Assembly (NCBI GenBank): GCA_910575565.1
Contig: CAJTFL010000001.1
Span: 1 to 64,000 of the forward strand
Reading direction: 5' to 3'
Origin: Lachnospiraceae bacterium
GTDB taxonomy: Bacteria > Bacillota > Clostridia > Lachnospirales > Lachnospiraceae
DNA length: 64,000 bases
Both the position numbers and the translations under genes were made by a program. Below are positions 26,336 through 34,990 of this stretch, one piece after another. Numbering within the stretch: the stretch's first letter is position 1; each line of letters begins with the position of its first letter. The notes under the pieces are model-generated. The model worked only from the letters and a program-made list of their open reading frames with translations, did not search any database and had not been told where the DNA came from.

Positions 26336-28051
26336 ATGAGGAAAAAGTTGCCGGTTGGCATTGAAAGCTTTGAGGAATTTTTAAACGAGGGCTTTTACTA
26401 TATTGACAAAACTATGTTTATTGCGGATTTGCTGCATAATTGGGGGAAAGTAAACCTTTTTACCCGTCCCAGACGTTTTGGCAAGTCTCTGAATATCAGT
26501 ATGCTGAAATCATTTTTTGAAATTGGCAGCGATAAAGCATTGTTTGACGGACTGGACATTTCCCGGGAAAAGGAATTGTGTGAGAAGTACATGGGAAAAT
26601 TTCCGGTTATTTCCATTAGCCTTAAAAGCGTGGATGGGCTGAATTACCAGGAGGCTTGTGCGGCTTTGTGCTTTACTGTGGGAATGGAGGCGCTGCGGTT
26701 TCGGTTTCTGGCGGATAGTGGCAGGCTGTCGGCGGAAGAGCGCAAGATGTACCTTCAGCTGATTGAGGTAGGCAAGGCGGGGGATTCCGTGTTTGCCATG
26801 AAGGATGCGGTGCTGTTAACCAGCTTGAAAGTGCTTTCACAGCTTCTTTTTAAGCATTATGGCAGCAAGGTCATTCTGTTGATTGATGAGTATGATGTGC
26901 CGCTGGATAAGGCTTTCCAGGCCGGGTATTATGATAAAATGGTTTCTTTGCTCCGAAGTCTGTTTGGCAATGTGCTGAAGGCAAATGAGTGTTTATATTT
27001 TGCCGTAATGACCGGCTGCCTGCGTATTTCTAAGGAGAGCATATTTACCGGGCTGAATAATCTGAATGTGATGACCATTACTGATGCATATTTTAATGAT
27101 GCCTTTGGATTTACGGATGGGGATGTGAAAAAGCTGCTGGCGGATTATGGGCTGGACGATGCACTGGGAACGATGCGGGATTGGTATGACGGTTATCGAT
27201 TTGGAGGCTTGTCGATTTATTGTCCTTGGGATGTGATCAAGTATGCACAGGCGTTGCTTAAGGACAAGAATGCGGAACCGGAAAATTATTGGGCGAATAC
27301 CAGCGGAAATGCCATGGTGCGGCGCTTCATTGGAAAGGCGGACCATCAAACTAGGAGTGAGATAGAACGCTTGATTGCTGGAGAATGGATAATGAAGCCA
27401 GTTAACCAGGAGCTAACTTACAGTGAAGTGGACTCGACGATTGATAATCTTTGGAGCGTTCTGTTTACCACAGGTTATTTAACGCAGAAGGGAAAAGAGC
27501 CTGGAGGGCGATGGAAGCTGGCTATTCCCAATAAGGAGATCAGGGAGTTATTTATTAAGCAGATTCAGGAGTGGTTCAAGGAGGAAACCAGGGCGGATAC
27601 AGGAAAATTGGCGGAAGTTTCCAGGGCATTTCTTGAGGGCAATGCTTTGGCAGCGGAGGAATTGCTAAGGGGATATTTATGGAAATCCGTCAGCATTCGG
27701 GATACTGCGGTTAAAAAGGAGATGAAGGAAAATTTCTTTCACGGTATGCTTTTGGGGCTTTTGCAGTATGAACATGACTGGGACATTGCATCAAACGCAG
27801 AGTCAGGGGAGGGATACAGCGATATATCCATAAAGACCCCGAGCCAAGTTGGAGCCGTTATTGAAATCAAATATGCGAATGACGGCAACCTGGCAGCAGG
27901 ATGTGAACGGGCATTGGAGCAGATTGAGGAGAAAAAGTATGACTTGGCTCTCCGAAAGGATGGCATGGAAAAGGTTTTTAAATATGGAATTGCTTTTTAT
28001 AAAAAAAATTGCAAGGTAATGCTTGGGGACAGGGAAAATGAAGATAGTTGA
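26336..28051 (+). CDS. AAA-ATPase-like / PD-(D/E)XK nuclease domain protein
   Basis: About 571 residues. The N-terminal half is the AAA-ATPase-like domain of a family common in Clostridia and Bacteroidetes: LPVGIESFEEFLNEGFYYID, the FTRPRRFGKSLNISML P-loop-like segment, and VILLIDEYDVPLD (Walker B). The C-terminal 100 residues form a PD-(D/E)XK nuclease-like domain, with ISIKTPSQVGAVIEIKYAND giving the EIK. Its biological role is not established. Genomes often carry many copies, consistent with spread by recombination. ATG 26336 is where family similarity begins; ATG 26309 is an alternative. Confidence 0.85.
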   Translation: MRKKLPVGIESFEEFLNEGFYYIDKTMFIADLLHNWGKVNLFTRPRRFGKSLNISMLKSFFEIGSDKALFDGLDISREKELCEKYMGKFPVISISLKSVDGLNYQEACAALCFTVGMEALRFRFLADSGRLSAEERKMYLQLIEVGKAGDSVFAMKDAVLLTSLKVLSQLLFKHYGSKVILLIDEYDVPLDKAFQAGYYDKMVSLLRSLFGNVLKANECLYFAVMTGCLRISKESIFTGLNNLNVMTITDAYFNDAFGFTDGDVKKLLADYGLDDALGTMRDWYDGYRFGGLSIYCPWDVIKYAQALLKDKNAEPENYWANTSGNAMVRRFIGKADHQTRSEIERLIAGEWIMKPVNQELTYSEVDSTIDNLWSVLFTTGYLTQKGKEPGGRWKLAIPNKEIRELFIKQIQEWFKEETRADTGKLAEVSRAFLEGNALAAEELLRGYLWKSVSIRDTAVKKEMKENFFHGMLLGLLQYEHDWDIASNAESGEGYSDISIKTPSQVGAVIEIKYANDGNLAAGCERALEQIEEKKYDLALRKDGMEKVFKYGIAFYKKNCKVMLGDRENEDS

Positions 28052-28059
28052 GATGGAAG

Positions 28060-28610
28060 AGAGAACGCCGCTGCTGGATATTTCTTTTTTCCTCAAATAC
28101 ATCTCCTTCGTCACTGCAGGTGGATAATCCTGTCCATGGTTCTAGTGCAATAAAGGGGCCATTATTGGCACTTGACCATAAAATCAGATAAGGGAAATCC
28201 TGAAAATCCAGCCGGATTCCCTTATCATGCTTTTGCTGCATAAGGTAACGCTTCTGGAATGAAGCTCATCCAAGATAATGGCGTCTTTGGCAAAAAGCTC
28301 ATGGGTTAAAGGCAGGATTTTCTAATTCCTGAGAAATGCCGTGCGGTGTCCCATGTCAATTAGCCCGGTTTCAGTTATCGGCGTTGGGACAGTGCAGGTT
28401 TCTTCTTTCTCGAAAATAAGCTGGTAATCCCTATAGGTTTCTCCCGCAAATAGCGGACAGTTAAATCCCGGATGGCCGCCAATCTGAAATGGCATTTCCC
28501 GCTTCCCGCAGTTATGTACAATATATTCGGTAATGATCCGGTTGTCGGAAAGGGTGTAGCGGATATCCAAACGGAAAGGATAAGGAGCTGGATTTGGCTT
28601 CCATTCCAAT
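28060..28610 (-). pseudogene. Decayed aldose 1-epimerase (LacX-like)
   Basis: Three minus-strand fragments in different frames together give most of an aldose-epimerase-like protein: residues around PFQIGGHPGFNCPLF (28322-28610), then LTHELFAKDAIILDELHSR (about 28255-28310), then LDFQDFPYLILWSS and FIALEPWTGLSTCSDEGD (28090-28215). At least two frameshifts and a stop separate them, and the N-terminal part is missing because the region is joined directly to a regulator remnant. The gene is non-functional as read. Confidence 0.8.
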
Positions 28611-29390
28611 TATGATTAAGGATTCTTTTAATTCTTCCCAAATCATCCCATGCCTCCTTTTTTGTTGTTTCTACCTGTCTAACGATTTTTTCAAAAAAAT
28701 CATAATCATCATTCAAGTTGATGCCCAATTCATCGGAAATTTTTTCAACAAATTGCCGTGTAATCATCTGCATTTGCACGACATTATTCTGCACGGATTT
28801 ATGTTTTAGATACCTTGCGTTTGCCAGCAGTTCGCTTAAAAATTGTACTTCATGCTCTGTTGCTGTGATATGGCAGTACTGTACGATACACTTCATGATA
28901 TCTTGGGCCATATAATATTTGCTATTGCTGATTCTTTTGCGTTCCTCGATATATTCTCCCTGTATATTGCGGTTAATCATAATCCCCAGGTAAAGCAGAA
29001 TTTTATGAAAAGAGGAGTCGGTAAAAAAGTTGGCATGGATATGCTCTTGTTCGTTCACAATTTTCTGCACGATAACTTTATTTCCTGCCTGTAAGCTGAT
29101 ATTTTTTCCTGCTGCATCCTGACGGTCACTTAATCCCTTTTGTCCAGCTAACTTCATTAAAAATAAGCGTTTATCGCTTTCCATCCCTTCTGCCCGAAGC
29201 CCCTTATTAGGATGGGAGAGAATTTGGAGGTTTTCTTTTTTACAAAGTGTTTAATTTCATCTAAATCATGGATGATCGTGGCCCGGCTGACGAATAGGTT
29301 TTCTGCAATAGCCAAAAGCGTAATATATTCTGATGAGCTGACCAAAAGAGAAGATGCCCCTTCTGAACGGTTACGTTTTTTATGATTATA
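28600..29390 (-). pseudogene. Decayed BglG/LicR-type PRD transcriptional regulator
   Basis: A 5' fragment encodes a helix-turn-helix (TLLAIAENLFVSRATIIHDL, 29240-29330), interrupted near 29160-29200. A longer fragment (up to 29184) has PRD-like helices, with IVQKIVNEQEHIHANFF, SFHKILLYLGIMINR and a conserved-His region. PRD regulators respond to phosphotransferase-system sugars. The 3' part is lost and fused by deletion to the aldose-epimerase remnant, so an old sugar-utilisation locus appears to have collapsed here. Confidence 0.7.
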
Positions 29391-29474
29391 TCATAATAAT
29401 GATTAAGGAAAAAGGACAAATGTTTTCCTGGATTTATGCAAAAAAATCAACTATCCTTTAAAATTGCGGCTAGG

Positions 29475-29661
29475 TTTATTTCCGCGGGCAATGAGCCAAG
29501 GGCCGTGCTTGCACCAGCTTTTGGCGAATGCCGTGCTTACTGCTTGGCAGATAGGATGTCCCATTGCTTAAACGCCTTCACGGCATTGGCGGTAAGGCTG
29601 GGCAGGTTCCCGCCAAATGCTCGTTCAGGCATGGCATTTGCCCATTGCCTGCGGAAATAAA
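29475..29661. repeat. Palindromic element with 22-bp terminal inverted repeats
   Basis: The ends TTTATTTCCGCGGGCAATG (29475) and CATTGCCTGCGGAAATAAA (to 29661) are inverted copies with few mismatches. The interior contains further dyads (GCCGTGC, CGGCATTGGCGG). No coding capacity. It resembles a small non-autonomous mobile element and sits just upstream of sigK. Confidence 0.75.
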
Positions 29662-29732
29662 AATTGTAAAAGCACAGAGAAAGCCGCCGCCGCATAGACT
29701 AAGATTAAGTATATGCAGTCAGGTGGCTTTCT

Positions 29733-30362
29733 TTGAAGACTTTTCCAAAACCATTATCCGCCAGCGAAGAGAAGGAATATCTAAAACGCTGCAAAGAGGG
29801 CGACCAGGAAGCCAAAAGCACACTGATTCTCAGGAATATGCGGCTGGTGGCTCATGTGGTGAAAAAGTACCAGGGGACAGATTATGATATGGAAGATTTG
29901 ATCAGCGTGGGATCCATCGGCCTGATCAAAGCGATTAATACCTTTAAGGCGGATAAAGGCTCCAGGCTGGCGACTTATGCTGCGAAATGTGTGGAAAATG
30001 AGGTACTGATGCTTCTTCGGGCCGGAAAGAAGTACAGCAGGGAGGTGTCCCTGTTTGAGCCTATCGGGGTGGATAAGGATGGGGAGACGGTCAGCCTGGT
30101 GGACGTGATTGAGATGGAAAACCGGGAAACCATAGAGGATTTGATTTTAGAGCAGGATGTTAAGGATCTGTACCATTCTTATGAGAAATGCCTGAAGGGG
30201 ACGGAAAAGACGGTGGTGGGGATGCGCTACGGCCTGTATGGGAAAAAGGAGCATACCCAGAGGGAGATTGCACAGATGCTTGGGATTTCCAGGTCTTACG
30301 TGAGCCGGATTGAGAAAAAGGCGTTAGAGAAGCTAAGGAAGGAGATGGAGCACCTGGTATGA
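29733..30362 (+). CDS. sigK: Sporulation sigma factor SigK
   Basis: A 209-residue sigma-70 family protein. Region 2 shows RLVAHVVKKYQG, EDLISVGSIGLIKAINTF and RLATYAAKCVENEVLMLLR; region 4 shows HTQREIAQMLGISRSYVSRI. EVSLFEPIGVDKDGETVSLV is typical of SigK, the late mother-cell sigma factor for coat and mother-cell genes. The gene is uninterrupted, and the N-terminus starts at KPLSASEEKEYL. There is no room for the membrane pro-peptide of Bacillus, since an in-frame TAA lies nine codons upstream. The start is TTG 29733 with AGGTGG six bases ahead. Confidence 0.92.
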   Translation: MKTFPKPLSASEEKEYLKRCKEGDQEAKSTLILRNMRLVAHVVKKYQGTDYDMEDLISVGSIGLIKAINTFKADKGSRLATYAAKCVENEVLMLLRAGKKYSREVSLFEPIGVDKDGETVSLVDVIEMENRETIEDLILEQDVKDLYHSYEKCLKGTEKTVVGMRYGLYGKKEHTQREIAQMLGISRSYVSRIEKKALEKLRKEMEHLV

Positions 30363-30408
30363 CTTGGGATAGGGCGTTTGGCATAGCGAAAGACCAGGTG
30401 CAGGCAGC

Positions 30409-30523
30409 CAAGATGGCAAAGGCAGCAGTCTGACGGGAGGCGGCAGTCAAGACGGCAAAGGCGGCAGTCTGACGGGAGGCGGCAGTCAAGACGGCAAAGG
30501 CGGCAGTCTGACAGGAGGCGTTT
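30409..30523. repeat. 39-bp tandem repeat, about three copies
   Basis: Units start at 30409, 30448 and 30487 and read CAAGACGGCAAAGGCGGCAG then TCTGACGGGAGGCGGCAGT with few differences. They lie in the sigK 3' intergenic region. No reading frame across them has a ribosome-binding site, so they are probably non-coding. Confidence 0.85.
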
Positions 30524-30550
30524 TGCCCGTCAAAGGAATCAGGAGCGAAA

Positions 30551-30597
30551 GGGGCAGCTGATAAAATGCTTCCCTGATCTGCTCCTATTTTTTGTTG
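30551..30597 (+). terminator. Probable sigK terminator
   Basis: GGGGCAG pairs with CTGCTCC across a 21-base interior and is followed by TATTTTTTG. It ends transcription from sigK before the next promoter. Confidence 0.55.
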
Positions 30598-30623
30598 TGA
30601 AGGGCGACGGAATTCGGTATAAT
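30595..30623 (+). promoter_or_regulatory. Sigma-A-like promoter
   Basis: TTGTGA at 30595 and TATAAT at 30618 are separated by 17 bases. The nearest gene downstream is the Uma2 gene at 30814. A second possible -10 (TGG-TATACT, 30758-30766) lies closer to that gene. Confidence 0.5.
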
Positions 30624-30813
30624 AGTAGTGGAAATTGCCGTTTGGAATATAGTGCTTGGGTCGTTGGATTGAGATGTGTATTTGTGGCAGAAATACGGAT
30701 AAATTGCACCTTCTTTCTGTGATAGTGGAATTAGTTTTTTAAAATCTTTAGAAAATATGGTATACTAGAGTAAAGAGAGAAGGGTTGAAAAAATATGTAA
30801 AGGAGGTTGAAAG

Positions 30814-31356
30814 ATGGCGTTAGCACAAGAAAAAGTGTATACAATAGATGATATTTATGCTTTGCCAGATGGAGAGAGGGCAGAGCTGATAGATGGGCAG
30901 ATCTATTATATGGCTCCTCCAAAGAGAATACATCAAAGATTAGTTCATCAGTTGGAAAGGATTATTGGAAACTATATTGAGGAAAAACATGGTGACTGTG
31001 AAGTTTATCCTGCTCCATTTGCAGTGTTTCTAAATGAGGACGATAAAACTTATGTAGAACCAGATATTTCTGTGATATGTGACAAAAACAAATTAGATGA
31101 TCGAGGATGTTTTGGAGCACCAGACTGGATTATCGAGATTGTATCTCCTAGTACAGAACGAATGGACTATGGGATAAAGCTTTTTAAATACCGTTCTGCT
31201 AAAGTAAGGGAATACTGGATAGTAAACCCTTCAAAACAAGTGGTTATGGTTTATGATTTTGAACATGAACTCAATACAAAATTATATTCTTTTGATGATA
31301 CAATACCTGGATGTATTTACCGTGATTTAAAGATTAATATTGCAGGCCGATTATAG
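30814..31356 (+). CDS. Uma2-family putative endonuclease
   Basis: A 180-residue protein with the Uma2 (DUF820) pattern: YTIDDIYALPDGERAELIDG, HQRLVHQLERIIGNYI, the PD-(D/E)XK-like core VEPDISVIC and GAPDWIIEIVSPSTE, then LFKYRSAKVREYWIVNP. The fold is a restriction-endonuclease type, but the cellular role is unknown. Strong ribosome-binding site AAAGGAGG seven bases before ATG 30814. Lower GC than the neighbouring operon, as is usual for this mobile family. Confidence 0.88.
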   Translation: MALAQEKVYTIDDIYALPDGERAELIDGQIYYMAPPKRIHQRLVHQLERIIGNYIEEKHGDCEVYPAPFAVFLNEDDKTYVEPDISVICDKNKLDDRGCFGAPDWIIEIVSPSTERMDYGIKLFKYRSAKVREYWIVNPSKQVVMVYDFEHELNTKLYSFDDTIPGCIYRDLKINIAGRL

Positions 31357-31383
31357 GTTTTCGGAATATTGACCCTGCCGGTC

Positions 31384-31448
31384 AAAATTCAACAATTGGC
31401 CAAACATTGAAGGAATTCAGCAATTAGCCGAACATTGAAGGAATTTAT
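31384..31448. repeat. Two 28-bp direct repeats
   Basis: AATTCAGCAATTAGCCGAAC followed by ATTGAAGG occurs twice in tandem with small differences, directly in front of the truncated cyclase gene. The repeat may mark the deletion that removed the N-terminal part of that gene. Confidence 0.6.
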
Positions 31449-31844
31449 AATGCGCCCTTGGATTTGGATGACTATGTATTTAAGGCGGTGAAGACGGGGC
31501 TGGATATGGCTGGTGAAGCGGTGAAGCTGGAAGAAGAGATTCGGCAGATTACTGGGAAGAAAATCGGCTTTGGCGTGGGGATTAACTGCGGGGAAGTTGT
31601 GGTGGGGAATGTGGGAACCCTTTCGCGGATGGACTATACGGCTATTGGAAATACAGTAAATATCGCTGCCCGCTTAGAAAGCCAGGCAGAAGCCGGGGAA
31701 GTGGTGATTAGCCAGCAGGTGTACGAACGGCTGAAGGGGCGGATTTGGGCGGAAAGCTTGGGGGTGCGGGAGTTGAAAGGGATTGCAGGGGGATGGAAGT
31801 GTATAGGGTTTTGGGAGTTGAGGGGTGATATACGTTCTAAATGA
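31440..31844 (+). pseudogene. Truncated class III adenylate/guanylate cyclase
   Basis: The reading frame from about 31445 gives IYNAPLDLDDYVFKAVKTGL, then GKKIGFGVGINCGEVVVGNV, SRMDYTAIGNTVNIAARLES and GEVVISQQVYERLKG: the C-terminal two-thirds of a nucleotide cyclase catalytic domain. The upstream half, with the first metal-binding Asp and any sensor domain, is missing and replaced by short direct repeats. It is unlikely to be active. Confidence 0.8.
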
Positions 31845-32142
31845 TTTTTTAATCACGATATTTTCTTCACCCTGCACGAATTGGTCTAACCATCTAAAAA
31901 GAGAGGCCATGCCTTCCAGGCCAAAAGCGTGGCCTCCTTTATTGGCTTTCGCCGTTTTTGGGTTTCTTGATTTGCGATGTGTTCTGCTGGACAGCTTTAC
32001 CATGGAGTAAACATTGCTGTTCGTCAAGAGAGAAGTCGCAGCAGCGTTCAGCCAAGTTTCTCCAGGCTTTTCCATGAATAATTGTGCTATACAGCTTCTC
32101 GTCCCGTTTCAATATGGTGTCTTTGTGTGAGTTGCACTATCC
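31845..32142. other. Gene-remnant region
   Basis: A minus-strand open stretch (about 32095 to 31965) ends in a stop codon and could encode the C-terminus of an unidentified protein (AWRNLAERCCDFSLDEQQCL). It is followed, in its own direction, by a hairpin GAGGCCACGC/GCATGGCCTC (31903-31936) with a T-run. No complete gene is present. I cannot assign the remnant. Confidence 0.4.
31903..31942 (-). terminator. Hairpin terminator
   Basis: GAGGCCAYGC and its complement form a ten-base stem (31903-31912 with 31927-31936). Runs of T follow on both sides, so it could work in either direction. Confidence 0.6.
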
Positions 32143-32190
32143 AAAAAAAATTGAAGGGCTGAACTTTGCGGTTCAGCCCTTCAATTTTTT
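32143..32190. terminator. Strong bidirectional terminator
   Basis: TTGAAGGGCTGAAC pairs with GTTCAGCCCTTCAA around a TTTGCG loop, flanked by an A-run on the left and a T-run on the right. It separates the remnant region from the region downstream of galE. Confidence 0.85.
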
Positions 32191-32423
32191 AACTCCCATT
32201 CATGGCAGGGTACGCCGCTTTTTGAGTATTGCTACTCACTGTCATGATCACATACAAGACTGGAAGATATGTCAATAAGCTTATCCGGTTGCTAAAATCC
32301 ACTGTGCCAGAGAACATTTCAAAGCCATTTTTGGTGATGGTGTAATATATGATGTTGTGGACAGCGATAAACCGTTCTTAGAGAACGTTATGCGGTGTTA
32401 GGCTGAGAAAAACCAGGAATCAA
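32191..32423. other. Intergenic region with possible protein remnant
   Basis: A short + frame (about 32302-32401) reads HFKAIFGDGVIYDVVDSDKP and ends in TAG. It looks like the tail of a lost gene, but I do not recognise it. Nothing else is visible here. Confidence 0.3.
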
Positions 32424-33440
32424 TTACTTCCGATACCCATCCGGATTCATGGACTGCCATTTCCAGGAATCTGCGCACATTTCCTCGATTCCCTTTTCGG
32501 CAACCCATCCTAACTCATTTTTGGCCTTGGAGGCGTCACAGTAGCAGGTGGCGATGTCGCCTGGCCTTCTGGGCTTGATCTCGTAGGGCAGGGCTTTGCC
32601 GCAGGCCTTTTCGTAGGCGTGGAGCACGTCTAAAACGCTGTAGCCGTTGCCTGTGCCTAAGTTATAGATATTGACGCCGGATCCAGGGGCAAGTTTTTTC
32701 AGGGCTTTTACATGGCCTACGGCTAAATCCACTACATGGATATAGTCCCGCACGCCAGTGCCGTCGTGGGTGGGGTAGTCGTCTCCGAATACGCCCAGCT
32801 TCTCTAATTTCCCTATGGCTACCTGGGCGATATAGGGAACCAGGTTATTGGGGATTCCCTTGGGATCTTCGCCGATTAAGCCGCTTTCGTGGGCGCCGAT
32901 GGGGTTAAAGTAGCGCAAAAGCACCACGTTCCACTCCGGGTCGGCTACGTGAAGATCGGTTAAAATCTGCTCCAGCATCCCTTTTGTCTGGCCGTAAGGA
33001 TTGGTGATCTGCCCCTTGGGGCATTCTTCCGTGATGGGCACGAAGGCGGGATCGCCGTATACCGTGGCGGAGGAGCTGAAGATAATGTTCTTAATCCCAT
33101 GGTTGCGCATAACGTCGCATAAGTTTAATGTTCCGGTAATGTTGTTGTGGTAGTATTCCAGAGGCTTGCGAACTGATTCCCCCACCGCTTTTAGGCCGGC
33201 GAAATTAATTACCGATTCGATTTTCTCCTGATCGAAGACGTGGCTTAGCTTGTCCTTGTCCAATAAATCGACCTCATAAAACTTTACGGCCTTTTTGGTG
33301 ATGTTTTCCACACGCTTAACTGCTTCCTCGCTGGAATTGTATAAGTTGTCCACAACGACTACCTCATACCCGGCGTTTAAAAGCTCTACACAGGTATGGC
33401 TGCCGATATAACCGGCTCCGCCAGCAACTAAAATAGACAT
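32424..33440 (-). CDS. galE: UDP-glucose 4-epimerase
   Basis: A 338-residue extended SDR enzyme that interconverts UDP-glucose and UDP-galactose using bound NAD. The N-terminal VAGGAGYIGSHTCVELL binds NAD; FSSSATVYGDP holds the catalytic Ser and NPYGQTKGMLEQ the Tyr-xxx-Lys; RYFNPIGAHESG and YNLGTGNGYSVLDV are GalE-specific. The start is ATG 33440, with AGGAGG eight bases upstream. The ATG at 33446 would be only two bases from it. It could feed galactose units to the glycan locus (inference). Confidence 0.95.
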   Translation of the reverse strand: MSILVAGGAGYIGSHTCVELLNAGYEVVVVDNLYNSSEEAVKRVENITKKAVKFYEVDLLDKDKLSHVFDQEKIESVINFAGLKAVGESVRKPLEYYHNNITGTLNLCDVMRNHGIKNIIFSSSATVYGDPAFVPITEECPKGQITNPYGQTKGMLEQILTDLHVADPEWNVVLLRYFNPIGAHESGLIGEDPKGIPNNLVPYIAQVAIGKLEKLGVFGDDYPTHDGTGVRDYIHVVDLAVGHVKALKKLAPGSGVNIYNLGTGNGYSVLDVLHAYEKACGKALPYEIKPRRPGDIATCYCDASKAKNELGWVAEKGIEEMCADSWKWQSMNPDGYRK

Positions 33441-33478
33441 TCGCATTTCCTCCTTTATGTGGTTCTTTGTTTATCCTA

Positions 33479-33507
33479 ATCATACAGAAATCCGAAAAGA
33501 AATGCAA
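33479..33507 (-). promoter_or_regulatory. galE sigma-A promoter
   Basis: On the minus strand, TTGCAT (33507-33502) and TATGAT (33484-33479) are separated by 17 bases, about 40 bases before the galE start. Confidence 0.7.
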
Positions 33508-33578
33508 TGTAATTTTGTTAAAAGAAAATGCTATTTTGATAAAAATCAAATTAAGTACTTTTTTCTCCCCGCAATATG

Positions 33579-33587
33579 TGATATACT
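33579..33587 (+). promoter_or_regulatory. Extended -10 promoter of the pyrH operon
   Basis: TGATATACT is an extended -10 element with only a weak T-rich -35. It is followed by a small dyad (GTGAG GTCT CTCAC, about 33599-33612) in the leader and GGAGAAGG before pyrH. Confidence 0.55.
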
Positions 33588-33632
33588 ATGAGCACTTAGT
33601 GAGGTCTCTCACGAACTTAAGGAGAAGGAAGC

Positions 33633-34334
33633 ATGGAAATGAAAAGGGTATTGTTGAAGCTAAGCGGTGAAGCCCTGGCTGGCCCTAAGAAGACTGGCTA
33701 TGACGAGGATACGGTGAAAGAGGTGGCCAGGCAGGTTAAGCTGTCCGCTGACGCAGGAGTTGAAATCGGGATTGTTATCGGAGGCGGGAATTTCTGGCGG
33801 GGCAGGACCAGCGAGGCGATTGACCGGACGAAGGCGGATCAGATTGGTATGCTGGCTACGGTGATGAACTGTATCTATGTGTCGGAGATTTTCCGCAACG
33901 CAGGGATGGAGACGGAAATCTTTACGCCCTTTGCCTGCGGCTCCATGACCAGCCTGTTTTCCAAGGATCGGGCGAACGCCTGCTTTCGGGAGGGGAAGGT
34001 TGTGTTTTTTGCAGGCGGCACGGGGCATCCTTACTTTTCCACGGATACGGGGATTGCCTTAAGGGCGATTGAGATGGAGGCGGACTGCATTTTGCTGGCT
34101 AAGGCCATTGACGGGGTTTACGACAGTGACCCGAAGCTGAATCCTGAGGCGAAGAAATTCGACCGGATTTCTATCCGGGAAGTGATTGACCGGCAGCTGG
34201 CGGTGGTGGATTTGACGGCCTCCATTATGTGCATGGAGCACAAAGTGCCTATGGCAGTGTTCAGCTTAAATGAGAAGGACGGCATTGCAAATGCAATGCA
34301 GGGAAAAATAAACGGTACGATTGTAACCGCATAG
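33633..34334 (+). CDS. pyrH: UMP kinase
   Basis: A 233-residue amino-acid-kinase-fold enzyme that phosphorylates UMP to UDP. Marks are RVLLKLSGEALAG (ATP site), IVIGGGNFWRG, DQIGMLATVMN, FAGGTGHPYFSTD and KAIDGVYDSDPK. Start ATG 33633 with GGAGAAGG upstream. First gene of the operon reaching polC, in the conserved order pyrH-frr-uppS-cdsA. Confidence 0.97.
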   Translation: MEMKRVLLKLSGEALAGPKKTGYDEDTVKEVARQVKLSADAGVEIGIVIGGGNFWRGRTSEAIDRTKADQIGMLATVMNCIYVSEIFRNAGMETEIFTPFACGSMTSLFSKDRANACFREGKVVFFAGGTGHPYFSTDTGIALRAIEMEADCILLAKAIDGVYDSDPKLNPEAKKFDRISIREVIDRQLAVVDLTASIMCMEHKVPMAVFSLNEKDGIANAMQGKINGTIVTA

Positions 34335-34346
34335 CAGGAGGATATG

Positions 34347-34898
34347 ATGCAGGATATTAAAATCTACGAAGACAAGATGAATAAGACCCTGGATAACTTG
34401 GCAGGAGAGTATGATACCATCCGCGCTGGCCGGGCGAACCCCCGCGTGCTGGATCGGATCCGGGTGGATTATTACGGTTCGCCTACCCCTATCCAGCAGG
34501 TAGGCAATGTTTCTGTGCCGGAGCCCAGGACACTGCTCATCCAGCCCTGGGATAAGACTCAGTTAAAGGCGATTGAGAAGGCTATCCTTACTTCGGATTT
34601 AGGGATTAACCCCACCAATGACGGCAGTGTGATCCGCTTATCTTTCCCGGAGCTTACGGAGGAGCGCCGTAAGGATCTGGCCAAGGAGGTAAAGAAGAAA
34701 GGGGAGAATGCCAAGGTGGCTATCCGGAATATCCGCCGGGATGCTAACGATACCTTCAAGAAGCAGGAGAAGGCAAACGAGATTTCCGAAGACGATTTGG
34801 AGGAAGTGACAGATAAGATCCAGAAGCTGACGGACAAGATGATTGAGAAGGTAGACAAGGCAATCGATTCCAAGACGAAGGAGATTATGACGGTATAA
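34347..34898 (+). CDS. frr: Ribosome recycling factor
   Basis: A 183-residue two-domain protein that, with EF-G, splits post-termination ribosomes. [43 protein letters not shown] and the C-terminal long helices fit the family at full length. Of two adjacent ATGs, 34347 has the better spacing (five bases) from AGGAGG. Confidence 0.96.
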   Translation: MQDIKIYEDKMNKTLDNLAGEYDTIRAGRANPRVLDRIRVDYYGSPTPIQQVGNVSVPEPRTLLIQPWDKTQLKAIEKAILTSDLGINPTNDGSVIRLSFPELTEERRKDLAKEVKKKGENAKVAIRNIRRDANDTFKKQEKANEISEDDLEEVTDKIQKLTDKMIEKVDKAIDSKTKEIMTV

Positions 34899-34904
34899 CC
34901 GCAT

Positions 34905-34936
34905 CAGGGCAGGGGTTTATCCTGCCCTGCTTTTTG
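34905..34936 (+). terminator. Intra-operon hairpin after frr
   Basis: CAGGGCAGG and CCTGCCCTG form a nine-base stem, followed by CTTTTTG. It may partly terminate or attenuate transcription between frr and uppS. Confidence 0.7.
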
Positions 34937-34990
34937 GGATTTAAGGCATACGGTTTTGGGATTTAGAGCACATTGGGAGGAAAAAGGGCT

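Noticed and set aside
28375-29184. A single intact 269-residue minus-strand gene
   Set aside because: The first part is a PRD-regulator piece, and the last part is read out of frame with the aldose-epimerase remnant; it is an accidental fusion.
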